Position numbers and translations under genes: made by a program. A stretch of DNA of 64,000 nt from the NCBI RefSeq assembly GCF_000717655.1, contig NZ_JNZY01000006.1, positions 186,001 through 250,000 on the forward strand. The letters run 5' to 3'. Positions within the stretch are counted from its first letter, which is position 1, and each line of letters opens with the position of its first letter. The notes beneath the pieces are model-generated. The model worked only from the letters and a program-made list of their open reading frames with translations. It was not told the origin of the DNA and ran no database searches. This stretch comes from Streptomyces katrae (GTDB taxonomy: Bacteria; Actinomycetota; Actinomycetes; Streptomycetales; Streptomycetaceae). Positions 26,475 to 35,366 of the stretch are shown piece after piece.

Positions 26475-27131
26475 CTACGGGTGGTGCGGACCGCGTCGCT
26501 GTGGCAGGGAGACCACACCCGTCCCCGAGTCCGTCGGCCCGACCGGCGGCAGCCCTGCGATCTGGCACAGCAGCTCGCACCACGCCGCCAGGTGCGCCGA
26601 GGTGTCCGGCACCCCGCCCACGCCCTCGCGCGGCGTCCACGAGGCTCTGATCTCGATCTGCGTCGCCGGCCGCCGCTCCGCGAGCCCGCCGAAGTAGTGC
26701 GAGCTCGCCATGGTCACGGTCCCGCTCGCCTCCCCGTACGCCAGGCCGCGCGCCTCCAGCGCCCCCGTCAGCCAGGACCAGCACACCTCGGGGAGGAGGG
26801 GGTCGGCGGCCATCTCGGGCTCGAGCTCGGCGCGTACGAGCGTCACCAGCCGGAAGGTCCCGTGCCAGGCCTCGTGCCCCGACGGATCGTGGAGCAGGAT
26901 GAGCCGGCCGTCGGCCAGGTCGTCCTCGCCGTCCACGACCGCGGCCTCGAGTGCATAGGCGTGCGGGGCCAGGCGCTGGGGCGGTCTGGTGGGGTCGATC
27001 TCGATCCCCGGACGCAGGCGCGCCTTCTTCAAGCCGTCGACCGCGCGTCGGAACGGGAGCGGGACGGAGCTCTCCTTCGCGCTGTCCACACCGTCAGCGC
27101 CATCTGAAAATCGTCCCTGAGCCGCAGCCAT
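26475..27131 (-). CDS. DUF3000 family protein
   Basis: 218 aa from ATG 27131. It matches the actinobacterial DUF3000 family: [20 protein letters not shown] near the N-terminus, then [37 protein letters not shown] and a C-terminal [18 protein letters not shown]. No catalytic motif or membrane span is evident and no function is established. It is divergent from hemE across a 91-nt gap, a conserved pairing in Streptomyces as far as I recall. Confidence 0.85.
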   Translation of the reverse strand: MAAAQGRFSDGADGVDSAKESSVPLPFRRAVDGLKKARLRPGIEIDPTRPPQRLAPHAYALEAAVVDGEDDLADGRLILLHDPSGHEAWHGTFRLVTLVRAELEPEMAADPLLPEVCWSWLTGALEARGLAYGEASGTVTMASSHYFGGLAERRPATQIEIRASWTPREGVGGVPDTSAHLAAWCELLCQIAGLPPVGPTDSGTGVVSLPQRRGPHHP

Positions 27132-27222
27132 GCGGGGAAGACTAGGCGGAACGAGCGTCCGTGCGGCGCAGGGACACCCGCACCGGGCCGGGCACTTCTT
27201 CATACGTGCGAAGATTTGGCGC

Positions 27223-28326
27223 GTGAGCGCCAACGACCTTCCCCTCGCGCACGGCTCCGCCGGCGCCGGGGAGACCCCATTCCAGGGCCAGCCGAGTCAG
27301 ACGTACGATTCCGCCTTCCTGAAGGCGTGCCGGCGGGAGCCGGTGCCGCACACCCCGGTGTGGTTCATGCGGCAGGCCGGGCGCTCGCTCCCCGAGTACC
27401 GCAAGGTGCGCGAGGGGACCCAGATGCTGGAGTCGTGCATGCGGCCCGACCTGGTCACGGAGATCACGCTCCAGCCGGTCCGCCGCCACAACGTGGACGC
27501 GGCGATCTTCTTCTCCGACATCGTCGTCCCGCTGAAGGCCATCGGCATCGACCTGGACATCAAGCCGGGCATCGGCCCGGTCGTCGCCCAGCCGATCCGC
27601 CGCCGCGAGGACCTCGCACAGCTGCGCGACCTCACCCCGGAGGACGTCTCGTACGTCACCGAGGCGATCGGCATGCTCACGGGTGAACTGGGCGCCACGC
27701 CGTTGATCGGTTTCGCCGGTGCGCCTTTCACCCTCGCGAGCTACCTGGTCGAGGGCGGCCCGTCGAAGAACCACGAGCACACCAAGGCCCTGATGTACGG
27801 CGACCCGGAGCTCTGGGCCGACCTGCTGGACCGCCTCGCGGACATCACCTCGGCCTTCCTCAAGGTCCAGATCGAGGCCGGCGCCTCCGCGATCCAGCTC
27901 TTCGACTCCTGGGTCGGCGCGCTCGCGCCGGCGGACTACCGCCGCTCGGTGATGCCGGCGTCGGCCAAGGTCCTGGAGTCCGTCGCCTCGTACGGAGTCC
28001 CGCGCATCCACTTCGGCGTGGGTACGGGCGAGCTGCTCGGCCTGATGGGCGAGGCCGGAGCGGACGTCGTGGGCGTCGACTACCGGGTCGCGCTCGACGA
28101 GGCGGCCCGCCGGGTCGGCCCCGGCAAGGCGCTCCAGGGCAACCTGGACCCGGCGGTGCTCTTCTCCACCGAGGAGGCCGTGCGGGCGAAGACGGACGAG
28201 GTCCTCGCGGCGGCGTCGGGCCTGGAGGGCCACGTCTTCAACCTGGGCCACGGAGTCCTCCCCACCACACCCCCCGACGCCCTGACCCGCCTGGTCGACT
28301 ACGTCCACACCCGGACGGCCCGCTGA
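27223..28326 (+). CDS. hemE: Uroporphyrinogen III decarboxylase
   Basis: 367 aa from GTG 27223. The active-site signature [18 protein letters not shown] (substrate-binding Arg residues) stands near residue 45, followed by [16 protein letters not shown] with the catalytic Asp. Later family motifs are [32 protein letters not shown] and GNLDPAVLF. The enzyme converts uroporphyrinogen III to coproporphyrinogen III. In Gram-positive bacteria that product feeds the coproporphyrin-dependent haem route; the hemY-hemQ pair for the later steps lies about 5 kb downstream. Confidence 0.96.
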   Translation: MSANDLPLAHGSAGAGETPFQGQPSQTYDSAFLKACRREPVPHTPVWFMRQAGRSLPEYRKVREGTQMLESCMRPDLVTEITLQPVRRHNVDAAIFFSDIVVPLKAIGIDLDIKPGIGPVVAQPIRRREDLAQLRDLTPEDVSYVTEAIGMLTGELGATPLIGFAGAPFTLASYLVEGGPSKNHEHTKALMYGDPELWADLLDRLADITSAFLKVQIEAGASAIQLFDSWVGALAPADYRRSVMPASAKVLESVASYGVPRIHFGVGTGELLGLMGEAGADVVGVDYRVALDEAARRVGPGKALQGNLDPAVLFSTEEAVRAKTDEVLAAASGLEGHVFNLGHGVLPTTPPDALTRLVDYVHTRTAR

Positions 28327-28343
28327 GCGACGCCTCCGCCCCG

Positions 28344-28505
28344 TCACCGGGTGCGCAGCCGCCACAGCAGAGCGGCGACGACCGCGCTGCCCAGCGCGGT
28401 CGAGGCGCCCCGGGCGAGCCCGAGGAGAACGGTGCGCCGCAGGACCGCCGTCCTGCGGCGCGGCGTCGCGGCCGGATCGTTCCCGGCGCCGTCGCTCATG
28501 GTCAT
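28344..28505 (-). CDS. Small single-span membrane protein
   Basis: 53 aa from ATG 28505 (ATG 28499 is an alternative). A short hydrophilic N-terminus with basic residues (PRRRTAVLRR) precedes one hydrophobic segment (about 32-50, TALGSAVVAALLWRLRTR). The purine-rich ggaagggg upstream can serve as the ribosome-binding site. It is convergent with hemE and divergent from the DnaB-like gene. No family is recognised; codon bias and the membrane segment favour a real gene. Confidence 0.5.
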   Translation of the reverse strand: MTMSDGAGNDPAATPRRRTAVLRRTVLLGLARGASTALGSAVVAALLWRLRTR

Positions 28506-28681
28506 GGGATCCCCTTCCCGAGTACGTGTCACCAGCGTGCGCCGACCGCGACAGCAGGTGACCGCTTCTCGACGGAACGCGACACATCCGGCGTTCCCGA
28601 CCGGCATGATCTGCGGTGCCGGCCCTCGCCGACCGTCGCTGCCGGCTCCGGGGGACAGTTCGCGACGCTTTGGGGACAGTG

Positions 28682-30361
28682 ATGACGGACGCACGGGGCA
28701 AGCGCGGGATCGTTTTGCCCGACGAGTCCTCGGTGCCCGCAGGGCCGCACCGCGATCTGCTGATCGCCCTGCACCAGGTGTATGCCGCGGCAGGGCGGCC
28801 CGGGCTGCGCACGATCGCCCGTGGGGTCACGGAGGACGACCGGCTGCCCAGCACCTTCACGCACCATGTCGTCGGCAAGATCCTCAACGGCTCCGTCGTT
28901 CCCTCGCCGCGGCAGGCGCATGCCCTGGGGGCGTGGCTCGCGGAGGAGGCCCACGCCGGGGCGGGCGGCGGGGAGCCGGTACGGGAGGCGGTGGACCGGC
29001 TGGTCCGGCTCTGCCGGGCGGCCTCGCCGGCCGGGCGGGAGCCGGACCCCGGCGATGCCGACGTCCATGCCGTGGAAAGTGAGCGCAGGGCCCTCGGGGC
29101 GATGCTCGTGTCGGCCGATGCGGTGGCCGACGTCGGGGAACTCCTGGCCGCCGAGGACTTCCTCCTGCCGGTGCACCGGGCCCTCTACGAAGTGATCGTC
29201 GAACGGTACGGGGCCGGCGCGGACCCCACCCCGGCCGAAACGGCCCGCGAGACGGCCGCGCGGGTGCCCGAACTCGCCCCCGGACAGGCGGCCGCCCTCG
29301 TCGCGGAGCTGACCGCGCTCCTGCCCCGCCGCCCCACCCGCAAGGAGGCCGCGGACGCCGCGGAGGCCGTACGCCGGCGGGCCCAGCTGCGGCGGCTGGT
29401 GACCGCGGGACAGCGGATGGCGGAGCTCGGTTCGGCCGCCCTGCGCGGTGCGCCGGGGGACACCCGCGCCTGGCTCGACGACGCCGAGGCAGAGTTCGCC
29501 GCAGTGTTCCGGGAGTCGGCCGACGCCGTCCCCGGGCGGATCGCGAACCCGCTGAAGGCCGCGCTCGACCGGATCGACGCAGCGGGCGGTGAAGGTGTCG
29601 TCAGCACCGGATGGCAGGACGTGGACACGCTGCTGGGCGGGCTCCGGCCCGGCCGGCTCCTGCTGCTCGCCGCCGCGGCGGGGATGGGGAAGTCGATGCT
29701 CGCGCTCGGCATCGTCCGAAGCGCCGCCATCGCCCAGCGCGTGCCCACGCTCTACCTCGCCCCCGACACCGGACAGGAAGTGGCCCTGCTGTGGCTGCTG
29801 TCCGCAGAGTCACGGGTCAACCTGAACACCATGCTCGCGCGCACGATGAGCGACGACGAGCGGCTGCGGGTCGTGGGCTGCACGCCCGCCGTCAACGAGG
29901 CGCCGCTCACCCTCCACGACCGGGCCGACCTGTCCGTCCGCGAGATCCGCCGGCTGTGCAGGAGGCGGAAGAGGCGCCACGGCCTCGGACTCGTGGTCAT
30001 CGACCCGGTCCAGTGGATCAGGCCCGACGATCCCCGCGGCCCCCAGGACCGGTCCGCCACCGTGCAGGCCCTGGCGCTCATGGCGCGGGAGCTGCAGGTG
30101 CCGGTCGTCCTGGTCGCGCGGCTCACGAGGCAGCCCGGCCACGCGCCCTCCGAGCCGCCGGGCCTGGACGACCTGGAGACCGGGCTGGCCGAACACGCGG
30201 ACGCCGTGGTCCTCCTGCACCGCGAGGACGCGTACGACCGGGAGTCCCCGCGCGCCGGCGAGGCGGACCTGTGGGTCGTCAAGAACCGCTTCGGACCCAC
30301 ATCGGTGGTCACCCTCCTCTTCCAGGGCCATTACGCCCGTTTCACCGAAGTGTTCTGGTGA
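28682..30361 (+). CDS. DnaB-like helicase-domain ATPase with HTH-like N-terminal domain
   Basis: 559 aa from ATG 28682. Residues about 20-90 resemble the small HTH-like domain at the front of Streptomyces NTPase regulators (LLIALHQVYAAAGRPGLRTI, then HVVGKILNGSVVPSPRQAHA). About 125-230 is a DnaB-N-like helical domain (VESERRALGAMLVSADAVAD). About 300-555 is the DnaB RecA-type core: GLRPGRLLLLAAAAGMGKS with P-loop Lys337, Walker B VVIDPVQWI, and the Arg-finger-like KNRFGPT. The usual ARPSMGKT is altered and the Walker B Tyr-Leu is Pro-Val. It is probably not the replicative helicase but an accessory or regulatory ATPase. Adjacent genes give no clear clue. Confidence 0.7.
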   Translation: MTDARGKRGIVLPDESSVPAGPHRDLLIALHQVYAAAGRPGLRTIARGVTEDDRLPSTFTHHVVGKILNGSVVPSPRQAHALGAWLAEEAHAGAGGGEPVREAVDRLVRLCRAASPAGREPDPGDADVHAVESERRALGAMLVSADAVADVGELLAAEDFLLPVHRALYEVIVERYGAGADPTPAETARETAARVPELAPGQAAALVAELTALLPRRPTRKEAADAAEAVRRRAQLRRLVTAGQRMAELGSAALRGAPGDTRAWLDDAEAEFAAVFRESADAVPGRIANPLKAALDRIDAAGGEGVVSTGWQDVDTLLGGLRPGRLLLLAAAAGMGKSMLALGIVRSAAIAQRVPTLYLAPDTGQEVALLWLLSAESRVNLNTMLARTMSDDERLRVVGCTPAVNEAPLTLHDRADLSVREIRRLCRRRKRRHGLGLVVIDPVQWIRPDDPRGPQDRSATVQALALMARELQVPVVLVARLTRQPGHAPSEPPGLDDLETGLAEHADAVVLLHREDAYDRESPRAGEADLWVVKNRFGPTSVVTLLFQGHYARFTEVFW

Positions 30362-30409
30362 AGCCGGACCCCGCGGCCCGCCGCGCATGACCGGCCGCCG
30401 CGGCGCGGA

Positions 30410-31792
30410 TCAGACGCCCGCCGAGCGGACGGCGCTCACCGCCTTGCGGGCCGCCACCAGGACCGGGTCCCAGACCGGGGAGAACGGTGGGGCGTAGCCC
30501 AGGTCCAGGGTGACCACCTGGTCCACCGTCATGCCGGCCGTCAAGGCCACCGCCGCGATGTCCACCCGCTTCGCGGAGCCCGCGCCGCCGACGATCTGTA
30601 CGCCGAGCAGGCGGCCCGTGCGGCGTTCGGCCAGCATCTTGACCGTCATGTCCGCCGCCGTCGGGTAGTAGCCCGCCGTCGTCGTCGAGCTGATCGTCGC
30701 CGTGACGAAGCGCAGGCCCGCCGCCAGGGCGTCCTTCTCGCGCAGGCCCGTACGGGCGATCTCCAGGTCGCAGACCTTGCTCACCGCCGTGCCCACCACT
30801 CCCGGGAAGGTGGCGTAGCCGCCGCCCACGCCCGAACCGATCACCTGGCCGTGCTTGTTGGCGTGCGTGCCCAGCGGGATGTGCCGCATCCGCCCCGCCA
30901 CCAGGTCCAGGACCTCCACGCAGTCGCCGCCCGACCAGATGTTCTCGTGGCCCCGGACCCGCATCGAGAGGTCCGTGAGGACGCCGCCGGACTCGCCCAG
31001 CGGCAGCCCCGCCGCGCGGGCCAGCGACGTACGGGGCTCCACGCCGATGCCGAGGACCACCACGTCCGCCGGGTACTCGTCCCCCGCCGCCGTGGCCACT
31101 GCGCGGACCGCGCCCTGATCGTCCGCGAGGATCTTCGTGACCTCGGCCCCGGACACCGTACGGATCCCCATCCGGTTCATCGCGGTGTGCACCAGAGCGC
31201 CCATGTCCGGGTCCAGGGTCGCCATCGGCTGCTGCCCGCGGTGCAGGACCGTGACCTCGTACCCCCGGGCGACCAGCGCCTCCGCCATCTCCACGCCGAT
31301 GTAGCCCGCGCCGACGACGACCGCCCTGCGGCCCTCCGTACGCTCCAGCGTGTCTGCCAGCCGCTGGCCGTCGTCCAGGGTCTGCACCCCGTGCACCCCG
31401 TGCGCGCCGATCCCGGGCAGCCGAGGGCGGACCGGCCGGGCTCCCGTGGCCAGGACGAGCTTGTCGTAGCCCGTCCAGGATTCGGATCCGGATTCCAGAT
31501 CCCGGGCACGCACCCGGCCCCCGGCCAGGTCGAGCTCCACCACCTCCGTGCGCATGCGCAGGTCGATGTCCCGGGCCCGGTGCTCCTCGGGTGCACGGGC
31601 GATCAGCTCGTCCCGCCCGGCGACCCGGCCGCCGATCCAGTACGGGATCCCGCACGCCGAGTACGACGTGAAGTGCCCGCGCTCGAAGGCGACGATCTCC
31701 AGCTCCGCCGGGCCCTTGAGCCGCCGGGCCTGTGACGCGGCGGACATCCCCGCCGCGTCACCGCCGACCACCACCAGTCGTTCCGTCGCCAT
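30410..31792 (-). CDS. FAD-dependent pyridine nucleotide-disulfide oxidoreductase, CoA-disulfide reductase-like
   Basis: 460 aa from ATG 31792. It is a class III single-cysteine flavoprotein. The FAD-binding RLVVVGGDAAGMSAASQARR is at the N-terminus, the redox Cys is in FTSYSACGIPYWIGG (about residue 48), NAD-binding is VVVGAGYIGVEMAEAL, and the second FAD contact is NIWSGGDCVEV. The C-terminal dimerisation domain carries TAGYYPTAADMTVKML. Relatives reduce CoA disulfide, persulfides or NADH/O2. Actinomycetes use mycothiol, so the physiological substrate is uncertain. It is convergent with the DnaB-like gene and parallel to the DUF4349 gene upstream. Confidence 0.87.
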   Translation of the reverse strand: MATERLVVVGGDAAGMSAASQARRLKGPAELEIVAFERGHFTSYSACGIPYWIGGRVAGRDELIARAPEEHRARDIDLRMRTEVVELDLAGGRVRARDLESGSESWTGYDKLVLATGARPVRPRLPGIGAHGVHGVQTLDDGQRLADTLERTEGRRAVVVGAGYIGVEMAEALVARGYEVTVLHRGQQPMATLDPDMGALVHTAMNRMGIRTVSGAEVTKILADDQGAVRAVATAAGDEYPADVVVLGIGVEPRTSLARAAGLPLGESGGVLTDLSMRVRGHENIWSGGDCVEVLDLVAGRMRHIPLGTHANKHGQVIGSGVGGGYATFPGVVGTAVSKVCDLEIARTGLREKDALAAGLRFVTATISSTTTAGYYPTAADMTVKMLAERRTGRLLGVQIVGGAGSAKRVDIAAVALTAGMTVDQVVTLDLGYAPPFSPVWDPVLVAARKAVSAVRSAGV

Positions 31793-31852
31793 CGTCCGCC
31801 CCGTCCTCCGCACCGCCGTCTCGTACCGAACACGCTACGGCCGAATGCGTGT

Positions 31853-32872
31853 TCAGTCCGGGACGTCGGTCTTTTCCGTCGGTTCCGCGGACCGCGCCCC
31901 CGGTACGGCCGGGACCTCCTTCGCCGCCGGCCCCGCCTTCGGCTTCGCCGGGCGCAGCCGCCGGTGGAAGCGGAAGCACAGCAGCACGACCGCGGCCGTC
32001 ACCGCGAACGGCAGCAGGACGGCGACCACCAGGGTCAGGTACCGCACGATCGCCGTGAAGACGTCCCAGCCGCCGCTCAGGGCGCCCAGGAAGGTCGGCT
32101 CCTCGTCCTTCGGCTTCTGAGCCGCCCTGGGCGCCGGCTCCGAGACCTCCATCGTGATCGTGCCCATCGAGGTCTGGTCCTTCAGCGCCGTCTGCTGCGC
32201 GAGCAGCGACTCCAGGTCCGACTGCCGCTTGCTCAGCTCGCTCTCCAGCATCACCACGTCGCCGAGCGCCGAGGCCCTGTCCATCATGTCCCGCACCCGG
32301 GCGACGCTCGCCTGCTGCGACTTGACCCGGCTGTCGACGTCCGCGACCTTCTCGGTCACGTCCTTCGTCTCGACCTTGCGGCTGCGCAGCTTCCCGCTGC
32401 CCTCCAACGCGCCGAGCACCGCGTCGAAGCGGTCGCCCGGCACGCGCAGCGTCAGCGTGGACGTCATCCGGCCGTCCTCGCCGCGCCCGGTGGACTCGGT
32501 GCCCACGTACCCGCCCGCGCCCTCCGCCGCCGTGCGGGCCGCGGCCAGGGCCTTCTGGGCGTCCGCCGTCTCGAGGGCGAGCGTCGCCGTACGGATGACG
32601 TGCGGACGTACGGCGGCCGGCTGCTGCCCGTTCTTGGCCGCATCGGAGCCCGAGTTCCCCGCGGCCGCCGGGGGAGCCGCCGCTGCCGCCCCCGGCTTGC
32701 CCTGGGCCGCGCCCTCCCGGGCGCCGACCGCGGCCTTGTCGGCCGAGGCCGGGCCGGCGGTGTCCTGGCCGGCGCCGCAGCCCGTGAGCGCGAGGGCTCC
32801 GGCCAGGGACAGGGCGGCCAGGGTGAGCGCGCCGCGGTGTCTCACGGCGGTGCCTCTGGTGATGGTGCGCAT
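31853..32872 (-). CDS. DUF4349 lipoprotein with coiled coil and C-terminal membrane span
   Basis: 339 aa from ATG 32872. A lipoprotein signal (ALSLAGALALTGC) is followed by an Ala/Gly-rich linker and the DUF4349 domain: VIRTATLALETADAQKALAA, YVGTESTGRGEDGRMTSTLT, LRVPGDRFDAVLGAL. A coiled coil follows (KVADVDSRVKSQQASVARVR ... LLAQQTAL), then one C-terminal membrane span (YLTLVVAVLLPFAVTAAVVL) and a basic cytosolic tail. Lipid anchor plus span would fold the domain against the outer face of the membrane. Function is not established. It is divergent from hemY across a 150-nt gap. Confidence 0.85.
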   Translation of the reverse strand: MRTITRGTAVRHRGALTLAALSLAGALALTGCGAGQDTAGPASADKAAVGAREGAAQGKPGAAAAAPPAAAGNSGSDAAKNGQQPAAVRPHVIRTATLALETADAQKALAAARTAAEGAGGYVGTESTGRGEDGRMTSTLTLRVPGDRFDAVLGALEGSGKLRSRKVETKDVTEKVADVDSRVKSQQASVARVRDMMDRASALGDVVMLESELSKRQSDLESLLAQQTALKDQTSMGTITMEVSEPAPRAAQKPKDEEPTFLGALSGGWDVFTAIVRYLTLVVAVLLPFAVTAAVVLLCFRFHRRLRPAKPKAGPAAKEVPAVPGARSAEPTEKTDVPD

Positions 32873-33022
32873 CGGTGGTACCCCCCGAGGATCGGCTGAT
32901 GTCGCCGGTGTGACGTACAGGGGCCCGTCGCGGGTTTCGCTGCGGCGGTCCCGAGCCGGTCCCGATGCGGTCACGGTCCGGCCTCGGTGATCGGTACGGG
33001 AACGGTCTGAGACGATGTGTCC

Positions 33023-34498
33023 ATGCACGAAGCGGACATGCGTACGGACGGCGCGGCAGCCCCGGCGGGCGCGGCGGCGCCGGCCCGGCACGCCGTCGTC
33101 ATCGGCGGCGGCATCGCCGGCCTCGCCGCGGCCCACCGGCTGCTCGCCGACGGCCTGAACGTCACGCTCCTCGAGGCGGGGCCGCGCCTCGGCGGCAAGC
33201 TGCTCGCCGGCGAGCTCGCCGGCGCCCCCGTCGACCTCGGCGCCGAGTCCGTGCTCGCCCGCCGCCCCGAAGCACTGGAACTGGCCCGGGCCGTGGGCCT
33301 CGGCGAGGCCCTCCAGTCTCCCGCCACCGCCACCGCCCACCTGTGGACCCGCGGCGCGCTGCGGCCCATGCCCCGCGGCCATGTCATGGGCGTCCCCGGC
33401 GACCTGGCGCCGCTCGCCGCCTCCGGGGTGCTCTCCGCCGAGGGCCTGGCCCGGATCGAGGCCGAACGCGCGCTGCCGCCCGCCGAGATCGGCGACGACG
33501 TCGCCGTCGGCGAGTACGTCGCCGCCCGCCTCGGCCACGAGGTCGTCGACCGCCTGGTGGAGCCGCTCCTCGGCGGGGTCTACGCCGGCGACGCCTACCG
33601 CATCTCCATGCGCGCCGCCGTCCCGCAGCTCTTCGAAGCCGCCCGTACGCACGCCTCGCTGGGCGACGGTGTACGCGAACTCCAGCACCGGGCCGCCGCG
33701 CAGCAGCCCCAGCAGGCCGCCCGTCCCGTCTTCTCCGGCATCGACGGCGGTATCGGACGGCTCCCGCAGGCCGTGGCCGAGGCATGCCGGGCGGCCGGGG
33801 CGCGGATCAGCACCGGTACCGCCGTGCGCGAGCTCCTCCGTACGGCCGGGGGCTGGAGGGTCGTCACCGGCGCGGAGGTCATCGACGCCGATGCCGTGGT
33901 GCTGGCCGTCCCGGCCGGGCCCGCCGCCCGGCTGCTCGACGGGCTCGCGCCGGCCGCGGCCGCCGAGCTGCGGACCGTCGAGTACGCCTCGATGGCCTTG
34001 GTGACGATGGCGTTCCGGCGCTCCGAGCTGCCCGCCGCGATCACCGAGGGCGGCGCCAGCGGGTTCCTCGTACCGCCCGTCGACGGCCGGACGATCAAGG
34101 CCTCCACCTTCTCCAGCAACAAGTGGGCCTGGGCCGGCGCCGACCCCGGGCTCTTCCTGCTGCGCACCTCGGTCGGCCGGTACGGCGACGAGGGCGACCT
34201 GGGGCGCGAGGACTCCGAGCTGGTCGAGGTCTCGCTGCGCGACCTCGGGGAGGCCGTGGGCCTCGCGGCCCGGCCGGTCGCCTCCACCGTCACCCGCTGG
34301 GACGCCGGCCTGCCCCAGTACCCGGTCGGCCACCTCGCCCGCGTGGCCCGGATCCGCGGTGCCGTCGCAGCCCTGCCGGGCCTCGCGGTGTGCGGAGCGC
34401 TGTACGACGGGGTGGGCATCCCGGCGTGCATCGCGAGCGCCGGCAAGGCCGCCGACGTGGTGAAGGCCACGTTGGGCACCCCTGGCACGGACCACTGA
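33023..34498 (+). CDS. hemY: Coproporphyrinogen III oxidase / protoporphyrinogen oxidase (HemY type)
   Basis: 491 aa from ATG 33023 (GTG 33017 is possible; neither has a strong ribosome-binding site). An FAD-binding Rossmann motif [19 protein letters not shown] opens the protein; the amine-oxidase-fold motifs [15 protein letters not shown] and [16 protein letters not shown] follow, and [20 protein letters not shown] closes the FAD site. In actinobacteria HemY (CgoX) oxidises coproporphyrinogen III to coproporphyrin III, not protoporphyrinogen, before iron insertion by ferrochelatase and decarboxylation by HemQ. hemQ follows after 23 nt in the same operon, supporting that role. Ferrochelatase is not in the window. 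Confidence 0.92.
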   Translation: MHEADMRTDGAAAPAGAAAPARHAVVIGGGIAGLAAAHRLLADGLNVTLLEAGPRLGGKLLAGELAGAPVDLGAESVLARRPEALELARAVGLGEALQSPATATAHLWTRGALRPMPRGHVMGVPGDLAPLAASGVLSAEGLARIEAERALPPAEIGDDVAVGEYVAARLGHEVVDRLVEPLLGGVYAGDAYRISMRAAVPQLFEAARTHASLGDGVRELQHRAAAQQPQQAARPVFSGIDGGIGRLPQAVAEACRAAGARISTGTAVRELLRTAGGWRVVTGAEVIDADAVVLAVPAGPAARLLDGLAPAAAAELRTVEYASMALVTMAFRRSELPAAITEGGASGFLVPPVDGRTIKASTFSSNKWAWAGADPGLFLLRTSVGRYGDEGDLGREDSELVEVSLRDLGEAVGLAARPVASTVTRWDAGLPQYPVGHLARVARIRGAVAALPGLAVCGALYDGVGIPACIASAGKAADVVKATLGTPGTDH

Positions 34499-34521
34499 TC
34501 AGCACACGGGACAATGGACAC

Positions 34522-35235
34522 ATGACTGCACCAGAGAAGATTCCCAACGCGGGGAAGAAGGCGAAGGACCTCAACGAGGTCATCCGCTACACCCTGTGGT
34601 CCGTCTTCAAGCTGAAGGACGTCCTGCCCGAGGACCGCACCGGCTACGCCGACGAGGTCCAGGAGCTGTTCGACCAGCTGGCCGCCAAGGACATCACCGT
34701 CCGCGGCACCTATGACGTCTCCGGCCTGCGCGCCGATGCGGACATCATGATCTGGTGGCACGCCGAGACCTCGGACGAGCTGCAGACCGCGTACAACCTG
34801 TTCCGCCGCACCCGGCTCGGCCGCGCGCTGGAGCCGGTGTGGTCGAACATGGCCCTGCACCGCCCGGCCGAGTTCAACAAGTCGCACATCCCGGCCTTCC
34901 TGGCCGACGAGGTCGCCCGCGACTACGTCAGCGTCTACCCGTTCGTGCGCTCGTACGACTGGTACCTGCTGCCCGACGAGGACCGCCGCCGCATGCTCGC
35001 GGACCACGGCAAGATGGCCCGCGGCTACCCCGACGTCCGCGCCAACACCGTCGCGTCCTTCTCGCTGGGCGACTACGAGTGGATGCTGGCCTTCGAGGCC
35101 GACGAGCTGTACCGCATCGTCGACCTCATGCGTCACCTGCGTGCCTCCGAGGCCCGTATGCACGTCCGTGAAGAAGTGCCCTTCTACACCGGACGCCGCA
35201 AGTCCGTCGCCGATCTGGTGGCCGGACTCGCCTGA
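34522..35235 (+). CDS. hemQ: Coproheme decarboxylase (HemQ / ChdC), chlorite-dismutase family
   Basis: 237 aa from ATG 34522, full length for actinobacterial ChdC. The proximal haem His is expected at H162 ([11 protein letters not shown]) and the reactive Tyr at Y139 ([15 protein letters not shown]). H113 in MALHRPAEF fits the distal His described for actinobacterial enzymes. The chlorite-dismutase distal Arg motif is not present, consistent with decarboxylation. The enzyme uses peroxide to decarboxylate two propionates of Fe-coproporphyrin III, giving haem b. It follows hemY in one operon and is convergent with a peptidase gene beyond a hairpin terminator. Confidence 0.95.
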   Translation: MTAPEKIPNAGKKAKDLNEVIRYTLWSVFKLKDVLPEDRTGYADEVQELFDQLAAKDITVRGTYDVSGLRADADIMIWWHAETSDELQTAYNLFRRTRLGRALEPVWSNMALHRPAEFNKSHIPAFLADEVARDYVSVYPFVRSYDWYLLPDEDRRRMLADHGKMARGYPDVRANTVASFSLGDYEWMLAFEADELYRIVDLMRHLRASEARMHVREEVPFYTGRRKSVADLVAGLA

Positions 35236-35257
35236 TACCTCCCCTGGGGGGAAGGAA

Positions 35258-35295
35258 CCGGAAGACCGCTCTCTTGACTGGGGAGCGGCCTCCGG
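35258..35295. terminator. Interrupted hairpin between hemQ and the peptidase gene
   Basis: The outer arms CCGGA (35258-35262) and TCCGG (35291-35295) and inner arms CCGCTC (35266-35271) and GAGCGG (35283-35288) form an interrupted stem in the gap between the convergent genes. Confidence 0.5.
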
Positions 35296-35366
35296 TGGAT
35301 CGGGAGGCTGGTCCGGATGACGGCCTGACCCCCGAAACGACGCAGCCGGAGATCCCGCCCGGAAGT

